Assembly (NCBI GenBank): GCA_021521415.1
Contig: JAIQDT010007605.1
Span: 62,001-126,000, forward strand
DNA length: 64,000 nucleotides
Direction of reading: 5' to 3'
Source of the DNA: Bidens hawaiensis
Lineage: Eukaryota > Streptophyta > Magnoliopsida > Asterales > Asteraceae
Position numbers and translations under genes: made by a program. The notes under the pieces are model-generated. The model saw only the letters and a list, made by a program, of their open reading frames with translations. It had not been told where the DNA came from and searched no databases. Of this stretch, positions 1-10,525 are shown piece after piece. Each line of letters starts with the position of its first letter. Position 1 is the first letter of the stretch.

Positions 1-216
1 TTTGCCACATGTCAAGTTCGCACTAATCCCTTCATGGTTAAGTAGCTGACCGTTATGACTTTGGGTAGCGGTCCGCTACCACCTTAGATCCACTATTTCA
101 TTTTAAAACCCGAACTTAACTTTGCTGATATTAGTAAAACTATGAAAAGACAAGAAGACAAAGATCACTAAAACTATCAAAAGACAAGAAGACAAAGAAG
201 CAAACAAAAAGTCATA
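1..216. other. AT-rich flank, no gene
   Basis: No coding frame or RNA gene is recognisable. The only structure is a short direct duplication near 135-200, in which a phrase with the core aaaagacaagaagacaaaga occurs twice. Confidence 0.6.
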
Positions 217-225
217 TTTTTGGTT

Positions 226-1312
226 GAGTTAATGGCCATTTTCGTCCCTATGGTTTGATACTTTCGCCACTTCAGTCCAAAGTTTAAAATTTTGTCAATT
301 TAGTCCTCATAGTTTTAAATATTAGCCAATTACGTCCCATCCATCTAACGACATCCAGCTATGCCGTTAGTTTAAAGGTATGTTTGTCTTTATCCTTTTT
401 ATATTGAGTTAATGGTCATTTTTGTTCATGTGGTTTGATACTTTTGCCACTTCAGTCCAAAGTTTAAAATTTTGTCAATTTAATGTTCAATTTAATTCAG
501 TTTTTTTATCTATCTATAACCCGGTAGAGCATAATCCAAGCCCAAAACCATTGAGCATAAACCAAAACAGGTCTGCATTTACTCTGCCGACAACAATATT
601 CATACCCATTCCCCTCGTATTTAGTTTCTAGACGGTTCCTAAACTCTCCCTCATGGTGGAATTCAATGGTAAAGTGGTCAAAGCAATTCCTTGAAATCGA
701 ATTGTACGGAAAAAACTAAAATTCGTTTCTTTTATGAATGCATAATAGTTAGAGTTTAGAGATTAACATATCTTACAAAAATATGGGTCGAAGTTAACTA
801 TTATACATTAATATAAGAAACGATTTTTAGTTTTTTCTGTACAGTTCGGTTTCAGGGAATTACCTTGACCACTTTACCATTGAATTCCACCAAGGGAGAG
901 AGTTTAGGAAACGTCTAGAAACTAAATACGAGGGGGGTATGATTACTGTTGTCAACAGAGTAAATGTATACCTATATAGGAGGTTGCTCGATGGTTTTAG
1001 GCTTGGATTATGCTCTTCAGGGTTATAGACAAAAAAATGAATTAAACTGAACATTAAATTGACAAGTTTTCAAAATTTGGACTGAAGTGGCAAAAGTATC
1101 AAACTACAGGGACTAAAATGGCAATTAATTCAAAATAAAAAAGGAGAAAGACAAAAAAACCCTTAAACTAATGGCAAAGCTGGATGCCGTTAGACGGATG
1201 GGACGTAATTGGCTAATATTTAAAACTATGAGGACTAAATTGACAAAATTTCAAATTTTGGACTGAAGTGGCGAAAGTAGCAAACCACAGAGACGAAAAT
1301 GGTCATTAACTC
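226..1312. mobile_element. Mutator-like long-TIR element (MULE-MITE), non-autonomous
   Basis: The element begins gagttaatggccatttt and ends with the near-exact reverse complement aaaatggtcattaactc. The arms pair for several hundred bases (about 226-700 against 830-1312). It is flanked by a perfect 9 bp direct repeat tttttggtt at 217-225 and 1313-1321, the TSD length typical of Mutator-like elements. Each arm holds two tandem copies of the terminal motif (226 and 405 on the left; mirrored near 1130 and 1312 on the right), so the arms grew by duplication. The two short ORFs in it, one per arm on opposite strands, are mirror images of the same repeat and encode nothing recognisable. No transposase is present, so it must depend on an element elsewhere. 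Length is 1,087 bp. Confidence 0.88.
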
Positions 1313-1321
1313 TTTTTGGTT

Positions 1322-2900
1322 TTTAAAACTAAGTGCAACATTGCGAGTGACAAAGGGCTAACTGGACACAAATACCTAACTGAGGCTTTTTGAATTCCCA
1401 TATAAATTTAATTAATAATATTATTGACGATACTACCAATTTCAAACTGTGAAGTAAAATGAATATATAAATATCCTATTTGACCTAGCAATTTCAAAAA
1501 CACGAATAACCAAGCAAATTTTTGATATGTAGAACAACTACCTATCAAACATACTACCATGCATGAAGGTAAACGAAAATCAATAATGCATAAAGATCAC
1601 ACGCACAAATCATATTTTCACTTTGATTAATCAGTTTACCAAATATGTTGGAATTGCCCTAAGTTAACTAACACGTTAAGTAACCGAAGAAAGTGGAATA
1701 AAGTATTTGTCGATCAAAACGCGATTAACCACACCAATTAAATACAAAACTACTTATAAGCATGCATATACAATCATCAATAAGAACCAAACACTAATTT
1801 TACTAAAATCATCACAAGTCAAACCAGAAAGTAAACTAAAAAGGTCTAACGTGTTAAATATCATCAATACCCGAATGATCAAATGTTTTAGCCACAAATC
1901 ATGTTTAGAACTGTCAACATAACATCAATAATCGAGTGCATGATAAAAAACAAAAAACTAGAACAAGGAATCAAAGATGAGTAAGCAATCCAAACATTCA
2001 AGCTCCTCAATTTTTGTTATGTATCAAAGTCCGTAAACAAGCTAAAGACGGAGAAGAAGAAGAATCGCAGAAGAAGAATTGGATAAAACTCTCAAATAAT
2101 TAGCTATTCTTCTCATTCACGACTCCTCCTTATGTATATGAACATATTATAACTATAACCCTGCACTATCTAACATTTACAATTTAGTCCCTCTATTATT
2201 TACTACCTAACAATTTTGTGTGTCCCACCAAACCCATGATCGGATGATCCTTTAATTTCTTTCATGTTGCCATTCGAAAAAATAAAAATAAATAAAAATA
2301 AAACAATCTGTCATGTCGTTTATAATAAGAAAGTATTCTTTCTTTTAAATCAACATTCAGTTTTGACGAGCAATAGAAGTAGCTTCTAATAAAACAAATT
2401 ATAACATGACATTTAAATTCTAGTTTATGTATAAATTAAATGTAATATGTCTCGTTACGATTTGGGTCCTATGGAAGGCTAAGATCGACTTGGTGTTTAA
2501 CGGTAAACCAATTCAACTCAGTAATTTTGTGATCGAGTTACATAAAGACATTTGTATTTTTGCGGGTCAAGAATAGAGCAAAATGGGGGGAACTTATCAT
2601 GGGAATATTGGTGGTCAAGTTGTAATCGTGTCTGTAGTGTCATGACGAATAGTTGTATTTGGGTGGATGTAACAATTGTCGATGTAACTATTTTTAGTTG
2701 GTTGTTAAAAAAATATTAATAAAAATGTCAACATTAAAGAAATCATTACTTGGGTCAAAGAGACTAACAAAAAGTTGTATATGTAATAACAAGAACATCC
2801 TCGACGGACCACTAATCATTGACGAAATCATTACTTAGGCCGGAAACATTAACAAAAAGATGATGCTAATTCAAGGTGGATTTCGAGAAATCATACTAAA
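1322..2900. other. AT-rich intergenic DNA, no gene recognised
   Basis: The longest ORF is a 71-codon AT-rich frame at 1707-1922 with no recognisable domain. A (gaagaa)-rich patch lies near 2053-2080. Two diverged copies of a phrase containing 'gaaatcattactt' lie near 2740 and 2825. I see no gene here. Confidence 0.5.
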
Positions 2901-3600
2901 ATCTTAACTTGAATTTCTAAACAGCTCATGAACTTCCCGTTGACCAGGAGAAATTGGGTCATGGCTTGCCTTAGATCTTGAAGGGCATTAAATGGGTCTT
3001 GTTGCTACAACGGGTATAGCACACAAAGAAAGTATGGCGGTTCAAAATATGATCCTATCGAAGCTTCCTAACCTTCTAAGAATCAAAGAAAATACAACTG
3101 TTAATCTCACCGTAGGAGGGGGCCTCCTACGATCAACCTCTGGCGTGTGAATCAATGATATGATACGAGAGATATAGGAGTATGTAGAGAGAGTTTAAAG
3201 AGAATAGGATGAGTTAGAATGAGAAAAGACCTTTGGTGAAATGTTCTATTTATAGGCAGTTTAGAAGCTTCTTAAGTAGAAAATGTCAGCTCTCCTTTCA
3301 ACTAGTGGAGACTGGGCAGGTGCCATTTTCGTGTAGCTTGCACTCAGCCTTTTATTTTGTCTTGTAGCTAGTTTTACTTTATAGCAAGTGTCAACTTTTG
3401 AACATTGATGACTTTTTCTGAAATTACTGTAGCATAGGTTACTTAGTCAACTTAGGAGACTTTCTGGACAAGTGTCAAGCTTTTCTATCCGGAAGCTCAT
3501 GCCTCCTCCTCTTTAGTTCATAAGCTTCACTATTCTAGAAGTTTTCTGTTTTTTAATGATGAGAACTTGTGACTCAACTCTTTTTCGTTATTTTCCCCCC
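2900..3600 (-). promoter_or_regulatory. probable 3' LTR of the Tat element (borders uncertain)
   Basis: On the minus strand a TATA-like box (ctataaatagaac, about 3244-3257) is followed by a pyrimidine-rich stretch (3170-3235), as expected of an LTR promoter and transcribed leader. A purine run (aggggggaaaa on minus, 3594-3604) just upstream could be the polypurine tract. A short stem, taggaggggg/ccctccta-like, lies at 3112-3131. No second LTR copy exists in the window, so the borders cannot be set by comparison. Confidence 0.35.
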
Positions 3601-3903
3601 TGGGTGTTCAGTGCATTTGAGCTCAACGACATGCCTCTTCATAGACCAAAGCATTACCCACTTTTTTTGTGTTGGGCTTTGTTATAGGGGAGCCCAAGAG
3701 CTAGAAAATGTTTCCTTGACTTGTGGTATTGAAACTGGAAGCTAAACATCCGTAGTGTTTCGTTTATGAGGTGTCATAGTGGAAGCTGGAAGCTAAGCAT
3801 CTTGAGTGTCTCGTTTGTTAAGCGTTAGGATGGAAGCTGGAAGCTAAGCATCCTGAGTGTCTCGTTTGCGAAGCTAAGCATCCCCGAGGAGTATTTAGTT
3901 TAT

Positions 3904-5848
3904 TTGGGTATGAGCACCAAGTGGTCTAACTCTCACAGCGAACCCAAGATTTTTTTTATGATAAAGTTATGTCCCATGTTTATTTTATGCTTCTTTTGTC
4001 ATTTAGGCATGACCTTCACCTTCCCTATTGTAGAAATTAGTGCTATGGAGTTTCTTTCGCTTGAGGATCGTTTCGTTGCTACCTTTGTTGCTGTGGATGT
4101 TACCCCAGGTCATCCCAACGTTGTTGAGAACACCTAGTATTTCCGTCAATCTTGTGATCGTAGCTCTACTTCCACCTCTTCTGGCCTTCCTCCCAAGGGG
4201 ACCGTTAGGAAGGCTGCTTCTACTCCTGCTCGGAGTAAGAAGAGGTTCAAAGAGACACCTGCTCCTAGCTCCAACACTTCCGATCCTATTTATCTGGATG
4301 ATGATGCTGCCCCTGTGGATTCTATTACTGGCTTTGCTCCTACTGGTGTGGAGAAACTTTCAAAAAGCCCTTATTTTTCACCATTGAGGGTGTCTTCAAA
4401 CTTCTGCTTCTAGAAGGTTCCTCAGGCTACTGCCAAGAAGCCTATCCATGCAGTTGATGAGAAGAGGGTGGAGAAGCCTAAGGAGCATACTGGCAAGAAG
4501 GTGGAAGGTACTAAGGAAACTGTTAAGCCTGCTACTGCTGAGGCTGTTATGACTAAGAAGGCTAAGGGAAAAGGTGCTGCTGGGGCCTCAGAAGGTATTC
4601 CCAATCCTTAATCAACTGCTATCTTTATTCATTCTTGAGGTGTTTGTGATTGTGATACACTGAAGAAGATGCCTATTTGTCGGGATCTCCTTCTTCACTG
4701 TATTCTCCTTGCTATGAAGGTGATTGTTGAGGGTTTAAGCGATGGTGAGCTCATGAGATGAACTTTTCAGTACTTAGCTTATTTGTTAGCCCTTGTTCCT
4801 GAGGGTTTTGGCCTGTGGTGTTATGCGATTGTTGAGATCAAGAAGTTTGAGGAAGAGAATGTGAAGTTGAAGGGTGCCTTGGTTGAGGCTAATGAGAAGG
4901 TTATAACCTTAAACTGCTCATGAGCAAAGTTTGATTCGTGATCTTGCTGTTGCCAAAGCTTCTGATGAAGATGAGCGGATTAAGGTAGAAGCTTATGCCT
5001 AGGACCTTTACGAGCAGCGCCAGAAGGTTAATTAAGAGAGGAATTTACTTGTTGAGGAGAAAAAGAAGCTAGTTGCTGATCGCGAGAAGCTAGAAGCTAA
5101 GAAGCAGAAGTTGGTTGATGAGAAGCTGGCTTCTTCCGTTACTATTGTTGATCTCCAAGCCCAGGTTAATGATCTTTTCTCTGAAAGACGTTTGATGTTT
5201 GAGCATGGTATTCCTCATGTTGTTTCCTACCTCTTCAATAGTGGTGAGTTTAACTCGGCCATTGGTGAAGTTTATACAAGGGCCATTGCTCACGACCACC
5301 ATCATGGCTTGTCTATTGGTTATGAGGCAGGCCAAGCTGGTTGTCCCCCTTGATGGATTTTCAAGCTATCGGCCACATGCCGCTACTGATTTTGCAGCTT
5401 CTGTGAGAGCCATGGAGATGAAGACATTCCCTTACCTTGAAACTGTTGCTCGCTACTATAACCTTCCCTTCTTAGCTTTCCAAGCTATTGAGCCGGAAGG
5501 TCTCAAGAAGGAGCTGGCACATCAAGTGATTCAAGCCATGGTTAGCAAGATTATCGGGAAACTAGTTCTGAGGAGGGCCATGAGGGTGGTGAAGCGAGTG
5601 CTGAAGATGAAGCTGATCAGGCAACTGCCAAGGATGAAGAGGAAGTTGAGGTTACTCCTTCCCATGTTGATGACTCTGAGCGAACCCCTTCCTCGTTGCG
5701 AGAAATTGAGCATATTCCTTCTCTTGCCACCAATGAAGCTTCCCAGGATGATATTGATAGGGATATTAACATGCTTTATGGGGACCTCTTTGGTGATGCA
5801 CCAAGAGCTTTGGGTGGTGATGGTGAAGATGCTACAGCTGATGAGTAG
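3904..5848 (+). pseudogene. antisense ORF of Tat element (gypsy-type 'transposase' family), broken
   Basis: Degraded plus-strand coding region, antisense to the pol of the same element. At least four segments in three frames can be followed: 3904 to about 4915 (with stops at 4135, near 4410 and at 4609), about 5040-5353, about 5350-5560, and about 5558-5848, which ends at TAG 5846-5848. Visible parts are a Lys/Ala/Pro/Ser-rich middle, a predicted coiled coil (repeated Glu/Lys/Leu, 4840-5180), a conserved-looking block with 'SYRPHAATDF' and 'PYLETVARYYNLPFLAF' (5355-5490), and an acidic C-terminus with 'DRDINMLYGDLFGDAP'. The layout resembles the plant family annotated 'putative gypsy type transposase' (Transposase_28), whose biochemical role is not established. 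The family name is inference; the antisense position is observed. No intact product is possible. Confidence 0.55.
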
Positions 5849-6600
5849 CTTCACTTTTATTAAGCTTCGTTTGTGAAGCTTCTTTATATGTTGGTTCTGT
5901 AAGCCTTTGTTGGCATAAACAATTTACTATCTTTAAGCTTCGTGTGTAAAGCGTCTTAATGTTTTGGTTATGTAAGCCTTTGTTGGCATAGACAATTAGT
6001 GTCTTATTGCTTATGATGTATGTTGCACCTTAGGATGGTGCCTTTAACGTTTTATATGATAGTTATGTTGTTTATTTTATCTACTTAACTTTTATGCTTG
6101 TTTGTTATTTTTGCAATGTCTTTAAAACTTCGTTAAGGAGGGATGCTGCAAACACCCTTTCTTAGCTTGGTAACTAAGAACTGATGCAAAGTTTATCCTA
6201 TCCGCTTGTCAGTCCACAAGATTTTATTTAACTCATTTTATGGTATATTGTTACACAAGTCCTAAGCTTCCTGAGTTTATCAGTTTGATAAGCTTCTAAG
6301 CTTTTAGTACTTGAGGAGCTAGTTGGTAAGATATGCTCGGTCTCGTTTCATGGATATAATGTATTTCTAAGTGTTCCATGGAGTCGTATTGTTTTAGGGA
6401 CTCACCATGTATATAGGAAGATATAGCGTCTTGTTGACTGTTGAGCGATATGGCCTAGGAGCTCAATTCTTTACATGAGTAGGAACTTACGCCGGACCTC
6501 ATGGAGCCTAGTTTGGAGGGGCTCACCCTTAGATAAGATAAAAAAACAAGTTTGTTACTTAAAATGCAACATCATTCATTGATCTTTTTAATATTGTTGT
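5849..6600. other. spacer between antisense ORF and integrase, no gene
   Basis: Non-coding stretch between the two convergent reading directions of the Tat element. It has a diverged tandem repeat of about 70-75 bp near 5860-5990 (the phrases 'ttatgtaagcctttgttggcata' and 'aagcttcgt' each occur twice). Both transcripts would end towards this spacer, so it could hold their 3' ends; no polyadenylation site was decided. Confidence 0.45.
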
Positions 6601-7647
6601 ACCAAAAACAACTATTACAAGGACTTTGAATTGTTGTCCTAAACTAAAAATTTCTTGAGGTGCTTGTCGCTCTAGTGAGGTGGCACCTTCTTTCCATGTC
6701 ATTGAACTTGTAGGATCCACCCTTGTGAGATTCTTTGATGACACAGGAACCTTCCCACTTGGGTCCCAATTTTCCCGTGTCGGATTGTCTGCTGGCCTCG
6801 TTGTTTCTGAGGACCAAGTCTCCGGGTTTAAATACTTCCTTTCTTACTCTTGTGTTGTAGTAGGCTTCCAACTTCTTTTTGTATCTGGCTTCTTCAATGG
6901 CAGCCTATTCATAAGATTCTTCCAGGAGGTCGAGGTTAAGCATAACATCAAAGTCGTTAGCTTCCTCATTTATGTTTCTTACCCATCTTGAGTTTACCCT
7001 GATTTCTGCTGGGATTACAGCTTCTGAGCCAAAGATGACGCTATAGGGTGTTTTGCCATGTCTTGTTTTCTCCATGGTTCGGATAGCCCGAAGGACTCTT
7101 TGAAGCTCTTCTAACCAACTTTGGCATACCTTCCCAACCTTGCCTTGATACCTTCAACGATGCTACGGTTCATTCGTTCAACTTGGCCGTTAGATTGTTT
7201 TGGGGGGGGGGGGTTATGCTACCGAGCTAAATACTTGCTTGATTTAAAGCTTTTTGCACCAAAGGCTGAATGGTTTCTCAGCAAACTGCTTCCCATTATC
7301 CGTCACTATTTCACACGGCATCCCATATCTACAAATTATTTTTCCCACACGAAGTTTATTACCTGCTTCCCTTTGATGGAAGCTAGGGGCTTAACTTCTA
7401 GCCACTTGGTAAAATAGTCAACATCTACCAGTAGGAACTTCACCTTCCCAGCTGCTTCGGGGAAGGGACCAACAATGTTCATTCCCCACTTGTGAAATGG
7501 ACAAGAAGCAATGATAGGTACCAGGTTGTGCTTCGGGTTTGTTTTGATGGGAGCATGGGAGCTTGTAACAGGCTAGCTACCACCACACCATAATATTGTC
7601 CGCTTTGACCGGGACGTACCACCATCGCCTCACGGATTTGCTTTTCG

Positions 7648-7703
7648 TTGCCCAGGTGGTCACCCATCCTCATACTAGTCCCACCTGAGCACGCTTAACT
7701 GTG
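7648..7703 (-). promoter_or_regulatory. 5S rRNA-like Pol III promoter core, Cassandra 3' LTR
   Basis: Second copy of the 5S-like core, in the 3' LTR. It differs from the 5' copy at a few positions, for example 'gactagtatgagg' here against 'gagtagtatgagg'. Confidence 0.83.
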
Positions 7704-7874
7704 TAATTCTTCTCTCATCCTCTACCATTAAGCGCCCAAAACGCGTTATGATGGGGAATGTATCCACCTCTTTATAAAGAAGGCTTACTTTTCCATCCCA
7801 ACCGATTTGGGATGTCACAATCCACCCCCCTTAGGGGTCTAACTTCCTCACGGGACCTGGCACCACCGGTCCTG

Positions 7875-7892
7875 CCCTGGCTCTGATACCAT
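7875..7892 (-). other. Cassandra primer binding site
   Basis: On the minus strand atggtatcagagccaggg lies directly after the 5' LTR and matches the complement of the initiator Met-tRNA 3' end. Confidence 0.8.
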
Positions 7893-7978
7893 CTTTAACA
7901 TCCCGGCTACCACCGCACCATAATATTGCCTGCTTTGGCCTGGACGTACCACCATCACCTCACGGATTTGCTTTAGGT

Positions 7979-8034
7979 TGCCCAGGTGGTCACCCATCCT
8001 CATACTACTCACACCTGAGCACGCTTAACTGTGG
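7979..8034 (-). promoter_or_regulatory. 5S rRNA-like Pol III promoter core, Cassandra 5' LTR
   Basis: On the minus strand this reads as the middle to 3' part of plant 5S rRNA (agttaagcgtgctcaggtg, then gagtagtatgaggatgggtg, then accacctgg), covering the internal control region. This is the 5' LTR of Cassandra. It is not a functional 5S gene because the flanking 5S ends are absent. Confidence 0.85.
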
Positions 8035-8399
8035 ATTTATCCTCTCATCCACTACCATTAAGCGCCCAAAACACGTTAAGATGGGGAAGGTATCCATTTC
8101 CTTCTAAAGAAGGCTTAGTTCTCCTTCCCAACCGATGTGGGATGTCACAGCTGACATGCTTTACATTTGTGGATGACTTCCGTGGAGTCCATCTGCATTG
8201 TTGGCGAATAGAATCCAAGGTTCATTAACATTGTTACCACCGACCTTGGACCGGATTGTGTCCCGCAAATGTCTTCATGCACTTCTCTCAAGAGATAATT
8301 ACTTTGATCTGGTCCCACACATCGTAGAAAGGGGCTCAAATATCCTTTCTTATATAGGACATCATCTTCTATCACATATTTTTTTAGCCTGAATCTTGA

Positions 8400-9480
8400 G
8401 CTTCAGGGATTCTCCTTCGTTGGTATGAAGCTTCCTTTCTTTGAGGAACTCAATTATGGAGGTCATCCAAGTGCTCCTCTTCTTCAATGATGTCTTGCAC
8501 TTATAGTTCCTCGATTGATGGGTTCTTCAAAACTTCCACCAGTACATTCTTTGTTAAGTGAGCGAAGGTAAGGGAAACCAGATTACTGAGGGCATCAGCT
8601 CGCTTTTTTCGATTTATGGATACTGAGTTAAGCTACAACTTTTGAATTCTTTCATGAGCATTTTGACATTTTTCTTATACTTCAGCATCGAAGGTTCTCT
8701 TGCTATGAACTCGTTTTTACTTGGATTGCCATTAACCTTGAATCAATAAAAGCACTTAGTTCTTGAATCTACATCAGTTTTACTAGGCGAAGCCTTGCGA
8801 TTAAAGCTTCATATTAAGCTTCATTATTTGTACAAGGGAACTCTAGTCGGAGCGCATAAGTATATTCGGTTCCTTGGGGGTCCGTGATTATTAGACCAGC
8901 TCCGGAACCTTCTATACTCGAATCTCCATCAGTGTAGAGTGTCCACTTTCTTACGAGGATGGCAGGTTCACCTTCTTCTAGCTCATTCACCTCCATAGGT
9001 ACTTCTGATTTTTCAATTAGAAAGTCGGCCAAGACTTGGGCCTTGATTGCCTTTCTAGGTTCATAAGATATGTTGTGTTCACCTAAGCCGATGGCCCATT
9101 TGGCTAGCCTTCCCGCTATTTCTGGGATTTCTAAGATAGACCTTATAGGCTTTTCTGCGACCACCTTTACCTGATGAGCTTGGAAGTATCTTCTTAGCCT
9201 TTTGGCTGTGTGAACGAGTGCTAAGATCAGCTTCTTGATGGGCGTGTAATTGAGCTCAGTTTCTCGTAATCCTCTACTGATGAAGTATATTGGCCTTGAA
9301 CTTTGTCACGTTACGCAATAAGCACTGAGATGATAGCTTCCCTTCTTGCAGAAAGGTAAATTGTAATTACTTCTCCTTGTTGAGGGGCTGCCAGAGCAAG
9401 ACATGAAGTTGGATGCTGCTTCAAGGCTAGGAAGGCAGCTTCTGCCTCACTAGTCCAATGAAAATTTTTTGTCATTACAA
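8400..9480 (-). pseudogene. Tat RNase H and archaeal-type RNase H (aRH), plus linker to integrase
   Basis: Minus strand. The 116-codon open part (8814-9164) runs from the end of the first RNase H/connection domain ('GRLAKWAIGLGEHNI', 'QVLADFLIE') into the second RNase H ('WTLYTDGDSSIEGSGAGLII', then 'EYTYALRLEFPCTNNEA'). The Asp in YTDG and the Glu in NNEA are the expected metal ligands. Upstream (about 9300-9480) is the RT-RNase H junction: 'NFHWTSEAEAAF' and 'LALAAPQQGEVITIYLS'. Downstream (about 8400-8640), 'ADALSNLVSLTFAHLT' is the usual link towards integrase. RNase H would remove the RNA template during reverse transcription. Two RNase H domains in tandem support the Tat assignment. Stops near 9160-9300 and 8800 break it. 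Confidence 0.8.
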
Positions 9481-9589
9481 TTCTTCAAAGTTTTAAAGAA
9501 GGGTAAAGATCTTTCTGCTGATTTTAAAAGAAATCTTTTAAGTACAACGATCTTACCATTGAGGCTTAGAACCTCCTTCTTTGTTTTCG

Positions 9590-10162
9590 GAGAGTGTAAT
9601 TTAAGGACAACTTGTACCTTACTTGGGTTAGCTTTTATGCTTTGTTTATCAATACATGACCCATAAATTTACCTTCTTCGAATCCAAATAAGCATTTTAC
9701 TGGATTGAGCTTCATGTTGATGCTTCAAAGATTTTGAAATGTTTCTTCTATGTCACTAAGCATGAGTTTCTCACCTTTTTATTTTTATGACCAAGTCGTC
9801 AACATAAGCTTCCATATTCTTCCCAATTTGGTTTGAGAAGGTGTTATCGATTAAGCATTGGTATGTAGCTCTGGCATTCTTTAAACCAAAGGGCATCTTC
9901 TTGTAACCATAATGGGGTTTGCAATCCAAGAATGATATCTTACCTCTCGGAGTATATCGACCCTGACAAGCTTGTCCACCTTGTTGCAGGCAGCTAAGCT
10001 TCTTTCTACAGCTAGGCTTCTCTTCCTTTGAGCGAATTGTTTATTTGTGGGTGAGATGTTCGAATAATGTTCAGCATATTTCCTTGGAACCCCTGTCATG
10101 CCATTTAGAAACCATGCAAAAACATCTTTAATTTTTTGTAATAAAGTTATTAGCTTACTCAT
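9590..10162 (-). pseudogene. Ty3/gypsy reverse transcriptase with core deletion
   Basis: Minus strand. The fingers region is clear: 'IKDVFAWFLNGMTGVPRKYA', then 'LREVRYHSWIANPIMV' (9915-10130). Immediately after 'NPIMV' the sequence jumps, in another frame, to 'YKKMPFGLKNARATYQCLID' (about 9845-9905) and then 'MEAYVDDLVIK' (about 9785-9815), which carries the YVDD polymerase motif. In related polymerases some 80 residues, including the first catalytic Asp and the 'FTDLN' region, lie between those blocks; here they are missing. The enzyme would copy the element RNA into DNA, and this copy cannot. The remaining thumb is shifted and has stops. Confidence 0.8.
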
Positions 10163-10525
10163 GGTCTGAGAGGGAAGCTTACTATTGACTTTTGATGGTT
10201 TGTTCAGGGTAAGTTGGATTGATGCTTACTTCCTAGACAAGGTCATCCACCATGTGTTCATTAAGCTCCCATGATTCCTCTGCAGTAGCTATGGGTAAAG
10301 CTTATTGTGTTGGTACCATTGTAACTATTCCTCCCGTAGTGGAGAATTTCATCATGCCATGGGCAGTTGATAATATGCATCGAAGGTTGCAATTCCAGTT
10401 CTTCCGATGAGTATATTGTAGTCAGATGGGTACCTGACCACTGTGAAGGTTAGCTTCTCAACTCGAGAGAGGTCTCCGTCTGTCAACCGAAGGTCCAAGG
10501 TGAGTTTCCCAAGGGGAACTACCTT

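Larger units (their letters stand above)
7564..8149 (-). mobile_element. Cassandra TRIM retrotransposon (5S rRNA-like LTRs)
   Basis: 586 bp element, minus strand: two 256 bp LTRs (5' LTR 7894-8149, 3' LTR 7564-7819) around a 74 bp internal region. The LTRs begin TGTGACATCCCA on the minus strand and end TGTTA[A/C]A. The internal segment holds a PBS (TGGTATCAGAGCC, complementary to initiator Met-tRNA) and a PPT (aggggggtgga). Each LTR contains a stretch matching the plant 5S rRNA gene, including 'agttaagcgtgct' and 'ggatgggtgacc'. LTR size, absence of coding capacity and the 5S-like core are the definition of Cassandra. It interrupts the Tat integrase between the codons for KACQL and QAPMLP. 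A clean 5 bp TSD could not be resolved. The two LTRs differ at a modest number of sites, so the insertion is not recent. Confidence 0.92.
6600..8400 (-). pseudogene. Ty3/gypsy integrase, broken, split by Cassandra
   Basis: Integrase end of the Tat pol, minus strand. From N to C: the zinc-binding end 'HKCKACQL' (about 8145-8170), then after the Cassandra insertion 'QAPMLPSKQTR' (about 7530-7563). Catalytic-core remnants follow in shifted frames: a Gly-Pro-Phe-Pro-Glu-like patch near 7460, a Thr-Asp-Asn-Gly-like patch near 7290, and 'NGQVERMNRSIVEGIKARLG' near 7135-7195. The C-terminal block after 'MEAYYNTRVRKEVFKPGDLV' (6812-6871) contains GKLGPKWEG and marks the integrase C-terminal domain typical of gypsy elements. 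It would insert reverse-transcribed DNA into the host chromosome. Many frameshifts and stops are present, and a run of 12 G lies at 7202-7213. Identity is secure; function is lost. Confidence 0.82.

Noticed and set aside
422..1054. Two similar ORFs on opposite strands (422-631 plus, 860-1054 minus)
   Set aside because: They are the two inverted-repeat arms of the MULE read in mirror orientation, not genes.
7648..8034. Possible 5S rRNA genes on the minus strand
   Set aside because: Only the internal promoter part of 5S is present, in both LTRs of a Cassandra element; the 5S ends are missing.
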